A stretch of 31,063 nt of DNA, taken from the IMG/VR virus record IMGVR_UViG_3300032181_000323, positions 1 through 31,063 of that record, one strand, 5' to 3'. Under the pieces are notes generated by a model that was not told where the DNA came from, ran no database searches, and worked only from the letters and a program-made list of their open reading frames with translations. This document shows positions 8,601 through 15,502 of this stretch, piece after piece (position 1 is the stretch's first letter; each line of letters opens with the position of its first letter). The DNA is from a virus. A program made the translations under genes and the position numbers.

Positions 8601-11600
8601 TGAGGTCTTTGACCTTGCTGTGTCTCCTGAGTTTGACGGCGAAGTCCAAGTGGACGGTACGATTACTGGCACAAAGACCTTCACGCTGTTTAAGAAGGAG
8701 ATTAACGAACCTCTGACACCTTATAAGGCACAGCAGCTGCTTGTGACCCTGGATGGTGTGCTGCAGGATCCCGATACTGCATATACTGTCAGCGGCAACA
8801 CGATTACATTTGCTGAAGCTCCTCTCGGACCTTATGTAGATTCTAAGACTGGAATTCAAGTTCCTGGTGTGACATTCTATGGTAAGTCTGTCAAGTTCCA
8901 AGATAATGCAAACAATGATCGTTATATGCTTGAGGCAAATAACATCACATCAGAGTTTGATGGTACTAGTACCGAGTTTGACTTGGGTATCGAAGTTGTC
9001 AGTGACGACCACCTGTTTGTGTCTCTTGACGGTGTTGTACAGGAACCTGACGTTGCATATGACTTGGTTGTTGGCGGCGCTGGCGAGATTCACTTCACAG
9101 AACCTCCTAGACAGGTTGGTAAGATTCTCGAGCTTGATATTACTGATGCAACCAACTATCTGGTAAATGATTTTGTTGTTGGTCAGACATCTGGTGCACG
9201 TGGTGAGATTGTTGCCAAGCGTTATTTTGTCGATCATAGATTCCTGGATGCTGCTGATATCTTAGATTCCAATAGCACAGTTCTTGCCGAAGAATCTGTA
9301 GGTATTCTGGATGACACTAGCAAGTTCTCTGCTGCTAATGGATTCTCTTATCCTGGTTTGGGCAGAAATCAGTGTATTACTGACCTGAAGTCCGTTCTCA
9401 AGAATATTGCCAGAGACCTCCAGCTTGGTGGTAACAGCAATACTTGGGATGCTGCTAAAGAGTATCTGCTCGATCCTGCTGATCCTAATTCGGACCTTAA
9501 GCATATTGAGGGCGAAGTTGAGGCGACTTTGTGGGCAATGAAGTACTTTAAGGATATGACTATCCTTGCACTTCGTAATAAGTTTGGTATTGATAACCTG
9601 ACAGCAGCTCAAAGAGCAAACTTAAATGACCCATATAATACAGCAAATGCCGTTGCAGATGAATTTATTGATGCTGCTAACTTATTAGATGCCAACCGCA
9701 ACTTCATTGCAGAAGAAGCTGTTGCTATGATGCTTGCTAATCCTGCAAATACGGGATTCACAATTCCTAACGGTAATGTGAATTGTATCGATGATGTTAA
9801 GGATATGCTGAAAGCTATCAGCTGGAACTTACAATATGGCGGTAATAACAAAGTCTGGGATGCAGCAGAACTCTACATTGATAGAAATGGTGCTCTAGAG
9901 CATATCACAGGACAAGTTACAGAAACCCTCGAAGTATTCACAAATGTCAAAACTCTCGCTGCTGATGTCATTCGCAACATCAATATCACACCAGTTGGTG
10001 CCCACGGCGTCACTCAGGTGTTTGATAACAGCATTACTGTTGAGACAAATGAGTGCGCAGCTGTAGAATCTGCTATTGACGTTTTGGTGGATCTGGTTGG
10101 CGATGCCGTACAGAACCCCAGTACATTTGAAACAAATGTAAGCAGAACTCTGCCATATATTTGGCCTCTTGAATTCAGCACTCTGACAGTAAATCGCGAC
10201 CTAACGATTACAGTCGATACTAGTAATCCTTACTGTGCGCAAGTTGAATCTGCAATTAGCACACTGTTTGATATTGTCACGACAACGATTTACGAATCTG
10301 CATATAACAACAATAACCACCTGCTGACAGTCACACAGGACTTCCCGAATCCCAACAGAATTCAAGTTGAGATGACTAAGAAGGACTTCCTGCAAGGTGA
10401 GGATATCCAATCCGAAGCTTCTCTTCTTACAGCAACTGTACAGAGTGTCAGTTCTATTGATCCTGGTATCCAGCAGAAGTTCTTCGCATTTAAACACGGT
10501 AAGTATTACAAACTAGACTCTATTGAGTCTCAGTTTAATGATGCACAAACTATCTTTGAACTTGAGAGAGATGGCGTTCCTTTCTATGCAGAAAGAAACC
10601 AGAACCTTGTGATTTTCCTAAACGGTGTTATGCAGGTCAATCGTGACGCATATACTGTTTCAGATAATATTATTGTGTTCAATGAAGCTCCTGCTACTGG
10701 ATCTTCTTGCTTTGTTCTGTACTTCTATGGTTTAGATCCTGAGCGTGTTCTGATTGGTTATAACATCGAACCACCTGGCACATTTAAGAAGTTCTTTAAA
10801 CTGACTCTGGACCAACAGATCTTACTGCCTTTGGAAGGAGCAGAGTGTTGGATTTCTACTGAACCTGGAACTGGTACATCTTATCCTTACCCATATTCAT
10901 TTGCTAGAGGTAGAATTTATAAACAGTCTTGGACTCCTGGTTCACAAAACGTTCTGTTTGTGGAAGGTGTTACTGCACAGAAGGTCAATTGGTTGAATGG
11001 TACCCTGAGTGTCACCAGAGATAGAGGTGCGTCAGCTTCTATCATTGATTTGCAAGTTCTTCAGGTTGAAGAATCTGTTAACGATGAACTTAGAGAAAAG
11101 CTTTTCAACAGACAAGATAGAATTAAGTCTAATCTCAGTCAAGGTGACTTAATCCAAATTGATGGTGAAGCAGAGACTCGTAGTATTGTAAGAGCTGCTA
11201 GAGACGCTCTGGTGACTTCAGGTTATGACTCAGACACCTCTGGTGATGTGGCATCATTCTTTAGATCTTATGAGTATGAGGTCGTTCTTAACGTCGGTCC
11301 TTATTCTGGTCAAATTGAAGGTTTTGGTGCACAAGCGATTGCAAAAATTGACGCAGAGATTAGATTCCATACTCTGACATCTTCTAGACAAGAGGATCTC
11401 GAATTTTTGCCTGGTGATGTTGTTGTTCAGTATCAAGATCAAAATGATACCTCCAGTCCTGTTATTTGGAGTGGAACTGTCAAAGAATATTCTCGCAAGA
11501 GAAGTACAATTGGATTTAGATCGGAATATATTGATGGAGCTCCATATACGGATCCTAGCGAAACTGCCTTCCGTCCTGGTGAGAGAATCTATGTTGATAA

Positions 11601-13605
11601 TGTCCCCAGCACTAATGCAATTGCTATCCAGTATTTGAAACCAGGCGGTGTGAATAGCATCGTTCTGACAAAGAGAGATAACACTGCTTATTATGAAGCT
11701 TACAGAGAATGGAAGCAAGCAAATGTTTGGAATAAAGGTGAAGATCTGTTAGGTAACGCATTTGTTCCTAAGAATGCTAGCGCTAATGACGAACCTGGCG
11801 AATACGATTTCAGCTCTGCTCTCTATGACGACTTGCTAAATCCTCAGATCTCAAAGAATTATCGCGAACCTCCCGTGATGATCTTTAGATCTGCACCTGT
11901 TACAGATTCTAATGGTGATCCTTTAACCTCTCCGAATGGCGGTGGCGCTAGAGCACGTGCCATTGTGGTTCGTGGCGAGGTTACTGACACTGAGCTGATT
12001 TCTTCTGGTTCTGGTTATAAGGTTCCTCCACAAATCCTCTTCACCAGAGGTTACTTTGTGTTCCGTAAGGATCCTTTGAGTGTTGTTAAATTTACGACGT
12101 TCGGTATCGAACCTCCGAAGATTGATTCTCCTGTCGGTGTTCAAAGCTTCCTACAAACCATCTTCAAAGGTGGCGCTTCAACTCGCTGGTCGCTGTTTAA
12201 TTCTCTTGCTCCTATTGGCACAAACCTTGTATTTGGTAATGCTGGCGCACCAATCTACCAGACTAAGAAATACTATGACGGTCGTGTAATCATTCAGAAG
12301 ATTCTCGATCTCGGACCTGAGATGCATCCTCAACCTGAGATTTACATCAACCTGGCACCAGAACAAGTTTTATGTGAGTGGAAAGAGACCCTTGCTATGC
12401 AGTCTATAATGACTGGTGGTGTACAAGGTATGTCTGTTGCTATCACTAGACATAAGAAGTCCGAAACTATGGTTCAGTATAATGCTGGTGTTGTTGAAAG
12501 GAGAGCTTTCAACAATCCCGATTTGATTGGTTTCGATTCTTATGACACTGGTTCTCTTGGATTGACTATTGGTTCGTTGGAATCTATGAAGTTTGAGATT
12601 CAACCCCAAACTAATAATTCTATCGGGCAAAATGGTTATTATACTGATGCTTCTGGTAGACAGATTAATTACATAATGGGTGATATGAATATCGAATTCT
12701 GGTCTAACCTGTATCCCAATCTGACTATTGGCGATTTTGAAGATAAAGAAATCCTCAACTCTCAGGTATATGCAGAAGGAGAGCAAAACTATTTCCGTTA
12801 TCAGCAGGGTGCCGAGTTCCACTTCAGAACTGCTAGCAAAGCTATGGTCCTGGATAACACATTCGGAGATGATGTTGTTCTCGTGAACAGCACTGCAGGA
12901 TTCCCAGCTTCAGGTGGCAAGTTCATCGTTGCTGTTCCTGGCACCGATAAGAGAGAGGAAATGACTTACACCTCTGCTACCAGCGATAGATTCCTTGGTG
13001 TTCAGAGACTGAATCCTCTCAGCACAGTGGAAGAAGGTTCACGGTTTACCGTTATGCCTATGTCTCCTACTGATAACAATGTGTCACTTACTAATGGTGG
13101 TACTGGATTGAACTATAACGGATTCTTTGCTTCCGATGTTCAATATTATATTTTCTACGGTGGTAGTACTGGTAACGATAGATGGATTCAGTGGGAATTC
13201 AGCACAGCTGAACAAATTGCAACATTCCAAAATCACACCACTATTACTACCGAATATATAAGGGGTAACGGTTCCAACGGTGGTGAAACACCAGGACAAG
13301 ATTTAGAGTGCTTCTTCTGGACCCAAGCAACTGGTTATGTTAAAGCTGGTAATGTTTGGGAATACTCCACCGCCAGCTTTAATAATGATGTAGGTATTGA
13401 TTGGAGCACTACAACTCTTACTATTCCAGCAACTGTCCAAACTGAAATTAATGCTGGAAATACTTTCAGATTATATTATCAGCAGCTTAGCATTCAAGCA
13501 AGTGCTGCCGATTACTTCGGAATTAGAACTTGGTGGTTGGATGACATCGATAGCGAACCTACTTATCCCGTGGGATCTGTTGTTATGACTGCCAACAAAA
13601 TATAA
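2605..13605 (+). CDS. Giant gp7-like baseplate wedge protein, 3666 aa
   Basis: One uninterrupted frame lies between gp6 and gp8, exactly where T4 has gene 7. Residues about 160-235 carry KDFYQVKGTPQSLEFIFQIL, matching the DFYxxKGxxxS..F.F..L motif near the gp7 C-terminus. Residues about 1900-1925 carry W-RDFVKKFTHPAGF, matching the following gp7 motif (W..DV..F.HPVGF). In T4 these lie close together; here they are about 1715 residues apart. Other modules, in order: GFP...RG repeats (78-126, 320-362, 1341-1395, 3423-3470), GxGY repeats (577-691, 1298-1324, 1632-1775, 3126-3151), a YHYH-like domain (790-912), LDGV/LNGV modules (2040-2169, 2667-2712), paired DAAxLLD repeats (2210-2332, 2353-2465), paired CAxVESAI repeats (2484, 2543), a conserved-looking block (3180-3400) and a beta-rich C-terminal domain (3480-3666). 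No Shine-Dalgarno is evident, so coupling to gp6 is likely. The gp7 identity is inferred from motifs and synteny. Most added modules have no known function. Confidence 0.85.
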   Translation: MAGPSLAALIENQLPDFIVEDYPLVTNFLSKYYEALALSEGPTDIINNFEKYLDVDTFSPEVLVKTCLLEQEIADGSDRIDIVVNRTDGFPDKNGLIMIDQEIFLYETKTATEFKNCVRGYSAKTALGDLYNEISYHESSTSVHKQFAEVSNLSNLLLAGLIKQYEEQYTSGFPYQYLRDQSNKNLLVKRIKDFYQVKGTPQSLEFIFQILFSVKPDIFYPKENVFKSSESGWNSKELLLVEVISGDIREVVGNEIVQTPDPYNPELTAATAIIDNIVGEPYQGSRLYTLTISPGSKEGRFSIARRTFLMNALSQNAGAGDRIDVFSTIGFPEKDGRVVIGEEEITYSTKTATQFIIAERDAAIKEVSNKRSFSHRKSVRCFTKNNLTGKYQDEFGIARETQLRIYGLVAGLTSEGLELESSSLVYGEEGDESVFDVEDGGIPYIALDNMVEFSSSGFFDDLPLTNEWIVNEDFTKLSAFDPTNIGSSSIKDKLLSNVSAIYRDDTNYYIASSGFPSYPIGPFDNTAVPQDQEHLKIIPRKPIAASGRQYSTNREVGVLINGVPLLNHRSPDGLAYGSITDIEITDTGRNYTVPPTVNIEGAAEAYAEINGLGQVTNIVVTNPGSGYSTPPEVTITSGSGGQFTTVISQGEIASISLSINQLAQVIDAGQDYTEPPNVFIFDSSGKGKGALFTCQIDANTGTITGFTKLSGGFDYQEATTTVTLAPRHQIAGARANLTQWKFNSYFSETVDNGNTSGIVYTASSASYGNAYGHIIAPTSLKIQRSDNVDGQGNPLTNKTHSPILGWAYDGNPIYGSFGYDNPYQDTSAASPTIKRMESSWRLKTTRGNDSPSEATYSLGRFVNDYEYVERLGDLDANNGRFCTTPEFPDGVYAYFLTTDSNETPQFPYSVGEAFYNVPVEENWKEGARQSVLPNRVRRRRVNASESSGELLTSRVSGVNYGPVTNIEVHSSSANFTNEDVVFVDNTTNDSGDGLFAAVNEIQGQEVESLSCNSPKNNYLITNAPLFLNHETVITQENTGATAQVIGQIEEIDRFVVKNVTGEFNLTDNINSTTEIYNLTFDNTVVADVGDEVVLQVQSGGVAHETAIGKVLRNVFDKNTVVVELQVANPNETTTLDEDGITVITIPRSSYTDIGYFTVGDGISLGPSAATIVSIRSLSKGFKLLNIEDNIAVLKTRDKVHGLAVGDDVIVTVEPNASIATQRYFVETKKYHTIQLENVERSTAINDSGLSRLSLIGAGTGFTPSTTFNDVPVDFFGDSRTGVVHGTLNVTTNANGNVESAVIASGGSGYQYGDILTVPLGNLGGNVGSNNCAFFVDAAGFGSNKTLLTVDNSNGISAGDVIQITEELLQVVSVSGNDITVTRGYDDTEIVDHLDDIAVTLITKTYRFTKDNVINFGSSTAYIDNYNPATQQLIVYYANEGDLEITASSIFVDESAPTKQAIINSVTDTSLRFRFRKDGDTEWFRNVSLDVQRTYRYIFDTSDASLLNRHLKFYSNVYRTRKLLQAFESVEKPGLSGSYTSFQLGYGIPIDGTNWEQTPILDVPPKIYYDEPLDLIDSENQFFTLVSDPFAGKHAVFYGYEYEFAYRLPTTPQQEGFTNVQYYTDSLYAIGSIKSINVISGGKNYTIPPQLPGVFLNKRFRGSFTPLIEDGKITSVTVIDTGLNYSKPQVLLENTDGGANAQFRVELTNQGAVGRIVPIEQGSGYGPNTTLRLYESDTKLFAHGENIGKLATLEIISSGKDFNNDPTLLPQVNPPVVMTLRNFPARAFLNGEQITQRNSQGKVIATGRVDFWINGMNILRIKQIEGKFDQRYSLYGESLRSTADIQKIYVAKIDPIIGPTSTSIGNFQTDRSKLSAVSQKIQDGIYYQDYSYVVKSTVSINDWRDFVKKFTHPAGFNLFGEVLIESFGDAEQPETIDTPQSGTKDNGFGAVISIIEPGVLGVTTTHKSTRITQSHVRVDTFRQQRGLGTLNYSERNNVEIEVFDLAVSPEFDGEVQVDGTITGTKTFTLFKKEINEPLTPYKAQQLLVTLDGVLQDPDTAYTVSGNTITFAEAPLGPYVDSKTGIQVPGVTFYGKSVKFQDNANNDRYMLEANNITSEFDGTSTEFDLGIEVVSDDHLFVSLDGVVQEPDVAYDLVVGGAGEIHFTEPPRQVGKILELDITDATNYLVNDFVVGQTSGARGEIVAKRYFVDHRFLDAADILDSNSTVLAEESVGILDDTSKFSAANGFSYPGLGRNQCITDLKSVLKNIARDLQLGGNSNTWDAAKEYLLDPADPNSDLKHIEGEVEATLWAMKYFKDMTILALRNKFGIDNLTAAQRANLNDPYNTANAVADEFIDAANLLDANRNFIAEEAVAMMLANPANTGFTIPNGNVNCIDDVKDMLKAISWNLQYGGNNKVWDAAELYIDRNGALEHITGQVTETLEVFTNVKTLAADVIRNINITPVGAHGVTQVFDNSITVETNECAAVESAIDVLVDLVGDAVQNPSTFETNVSRTLPYIWPLEFSTLTVNRDLTITVDTSNPYCAQVESAISTLFDIVTTTIYESAYNNNNHLLTVTQDFPNPNRIQVEMTKKDFLQGEDIQSEASLLTATVQSVSSIDPGIQQKFFAFKHGKYYKLDSIESQFNDAQTIFELERDGVPFYAERNQNLVIFLNGVMQVNRDAYTVSDNIIVFNEAPATGSSCFVLYFYGLDPERVLIGYNIEPPGTFKKFFKLTLDQQILLPLEGAECWISTEPGTGTSYPYPYSFARGRIYKQSWTPGSQNVLFVEGVTAQKVNWLNGTLSVTRDRGASASIIDLQVLQVEESVNDELREKLFNRQDRIKSNLSQGDLIQIDGEAETRSIVRAARDALVTSGYDSDTSGDVASFFRSYEYEVVLNVGPYSGQIEGFGAQAIAKIDAEIRFHTLTSSRQEDLEFLPGDVVVQYQDQNDTSSPVIWSGTVKEYSRKRSTIGFRSEYIDGAPYTDPSETAFRPGERIYVDNVPSTNAIAIQYLKPGGVNSIVLTKRDNTAYYEAYREWKQANVWNKGEDLLGNAFVPKNASANDEPGEYDFSSALYDDLLNPQISKNYREPPVMIFRSAPVTDSNGDPLTSPNGGGARARAIVVRGEVTDTELISSGSGYKVPPQILFTRGYFVFRKDPLSVVKFTTFGIEPPKIDSPVGVQSFLQTIFKGGASTRWSLFNSLAPIGTNLVFGNAGAPIYQTKKYYDGRVIIQKILDLGPEMHPQPEIYINLAPEQVLCEWKETLAMQSIMTGGVQGMSVAITRHKKSETMVQYNAGVVERRAFNNPDLIGFDSYDTGSLGLTIGSLESMKFEIQPQTNNSIGQNGYYTDASGRQINYIMGDMNIEFWSNLYPNLTIGDFEDKEILNSQVYAEGEQNYFRYQQGAEFHFRTASKAMVLDNTFGDDVVLVNSTAGFPASGGKFIVAVPGTDKREEMTYTSATSDRFLGVQRLNPLSTVEEGSRFTVMPMSPTDNNVSLTNGGTGLNYNGFFASDVQYYIFYGGSTGNDRWIQWEFSTAEQIATFQNHTTITTEYIRGNGSNGGETPGQDLECFFWTQATGYVKAGNVWEYSTASFNNDVGIDWSTTTLTIPATVQTEINAGNTFRLYYQQLSIQASAADYFGIRTWWLDDIDSEPTYPVGSVVMTANKI

Positions 13606-13614
13606 TTAAATCCA

Positions 13615-13627
13615 CTAAATATAAATA
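13615..13627 (+). promoter_or_regulatory. Late promoter TATAAATA for gp8
   Basis: A perfect TATAAATA lies at 13620-13627 and overlaps a CTAAATA at 13615-13621, so two late-type boxes are nested. The pair sits in the 55-base gap after the giant gp7-like gene, 33 bases before the gp8 start. This is the best promoter candidate in the first half of the window. Confidence 0.75.
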
Positions 13628-13660
13628 ACCTCGGATCCAGTCTCAGTATACGAAAATCCA

Positions 13661-15481
13661 ATGTCTGCAATTATCACTGATCTCTTTAGAATTCATAATG
13701 CACAGCAGTTCGTTGAGGCGCTGGCGGAACCTGACACTGCTTCTCCTGCAGAGGAAACGGCAGCTGAGTCTGGTACCCAACGTACTCGATTGTACTTCTT
13801 TATTGGACGCCCTCAAGAGTGGCGTGCGTACTTAGAATTGTACGCAATCAATAACACTTTCCAAGAAGGCGAGATCGTCTATCAGGGTTCTTCCTATCCT
13901 GGTGGCGCTACCGTCTATGGTACGGTCGAAAAAGTGTTCCCTAACTCGGTTCTTCTCTCTGGCGTTAACGGCGCTTCTGGTCAGAACTCCAACTTTGTTG
14001 CGGGTGTAACTGTTACAGGTAACACAGGTGGCGCTACTGCTAAGGCAGGTGTGTGGAGAACTGGTACTGAGAACACCCCCACACAACCTTTCGACTCGCA
14101 GGAAGAAAAGTTTGAGATCTTCGATGATATGATCTCACTGAAGCGCGTTAAGAAGGATGACGTGACCTTTGTGGTCAAGCGTTATAACTTCGGTGCTAAC
14201 ACCGTGTACGATATGTACAAGCCTGACTACAGCAGCGCCAAAACTGCTGCAACAGGTGCAACCTCTCTGTTTGCTTCCACATTCTATGTGATGAACAGCA
14301 GCTATGAGGTGTTCAAATGCATTTACAACGGTCAGACCCCTACCGATCCTAACGGTGTGGTCTCTGTGACCGAACCCACCAAGGTCCAGTCGATCTCTGG
14401 TATCTTTATCGAACCTGAAGATCCTGGCAACCCTGGTTTCCGTACTGACGGTAAGCGTCCGTACGTTTGGAAGTATATGTACACCATCCCTACTGATAGT
14501 GTGCTGAAATTCCTGTCTACTGACTTCCTTCCCATCGTGGAAGAGACCGCAGTGACAACCGCAGCTGTTGACGGCGCTATTGACACTATTTTGGTTACCG
14601 ATGCTGGTACCAACTACGACCCTGGTACTTACTATGCTCCTATTCAGGGCAATGGTGCTGGCGGTATCGCTAAGCTGGTTGTTGATGCTGGTGCAATTGT
14701 TGAGGCAAGTCTCCAAGCAAATGGCACAGGTTATACCTATGCTTCTATCAACTTGAGCGATGTCTACAGCGATGCTGCTCTGACTACTCCTTCTAACATT
14801 GACGCCAACAGCGATGCTACTGGTGGTGCTCTGGAAGTGATCATTCCTCCTCAGGGTGGTCACGGTAAGGACCCTGTTGAGGAGCTGGGTGGTAAGCGTG
14901 TGATGATTAACACTCGCTTGACCTATGATGAAGGTGAGGGCGACTTCCCGACTGATAACGACTTCCGTCGTATCGGTCTGCTGCGCGACCCTTTCAACTA
15001 CAACTCCACCGACTTTGCTACTGCTGATAACCTGAGTGCTACTCCTGCACTCAAAGTGCAGAACCCCTCTGGCGACTTCTTCGTTGACGAAGAGATCTCC
15101 CAAACCTACACTGATGGCAATGGCGACACCGTTATCGCTAAAGCTACTGTGGTTTCTTGGAAGGGTACTGTTGACGGTGTGACCTACAACATCCTGAAGT
15201 ACTTCCAGTCTCCTGATCGTCACACCCATAACGGTGTTGTGTATCCGTTTGATAATGGTGCTGACACGGTTTCTGGCGGAACTTCGCTTTCTACTGCTAC
15301 GGTAAATAGTACATACAATACTCCTGGTGGTCAGACTGACGGCGGTGTTATCTTTGCTTCTGGTCTCGCTAATCCCGAAATCGAAGGCAACTCTGGTGAC
15401 ATCATCTATATCGAAAACCGTCGCGCCATTTCTCGTGCTTCTGACCAGATTGAGGACATTAAGCTCGTTGTCGAGTTCTAA
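13661..15481 (+). CDS. gp8: Baseplate wedge protein gp8
   Basis: This protein has 606 residues against 334 in T4 gp8 (from memory). The ends match the family: RLYFFIGRPQEWRAYLE near residue 50 resembles the T4 FGRSEPW region, and the C-terminus GDIIYIENRRAISRASDQIE, ending KLVVEF, matches T4 GEMIYMENRPPI...DQTEEI. The middle has the gp8-type stretches YEVFKCIYNG (about 211-220) and RPYVWKYMYTIP (about 266-277). The extra length comes from inserted beta modules: EGEIVYQGSSYPGGATVYG with GNTGGATAKAG (about 70-130) and two GxxY repeats (about 305-360). gp8 dimers join gp7 and gp6 in the outer wedge. It has its own late promoter and no clear Shine-Dalgarno. Its arginine codons are nearly all CGT/CGC, unlike the AGA-rich neighbours. 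Confidence 0.93.
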   Translation: MSAIITDLFRIHNAQQFVEALAEPDTASPAEETAAESGTQRTRLYFFIGRPQEWRAYLELYAINNTFQEGEIVYQGSSYPGGATVYGTVEKVFPNSVLLSGVNGASGQNSNFVAGVTVTGNTGGATAKAGVWRTGTENTPTQPFDSQEEKFEIFDDMISLKRVKKDDVTFVVKRYNFGANTVYDMYKPDYSSAKTAATGATSLFASTFYVMNSSYEVFKCIYNGQTPTDPNGVVSVTEPTKVQSISGIFIEPEDPGNPGFRTDGKRPYVWKYMYTIPTDSVLKFLSTDFLPIVEETAVTTAAVDGAIDTILVTDAGTNYDPGTYYAPIQGNGAGGIAKLVVDAGAIVEASLQANGTGYTYASINLSDVYSDAALTTPSNIDANSDATGGALEVIIPPQGGHGKDPVEELGGKRVMINTRLTYDEGEGDFPTDNDFRRIGLLRDPFNYNSTDFATADNLSATPALKVQNPSGDFFVDEEISQTYTDGNGDTVIAKATVVSWKGTVDGVTYNILKYFQSPDRHTHNGVVYPFDNGADTVSGGTSLSTATVNSTYNTPGGQTDGGVIFASGLANPEIEGNSGDIIYIENRRAISRASDQIEDIKLVVEF

Positions 15482-15502
15482 TTCATAACAGAGACCTAAG
15501 AG

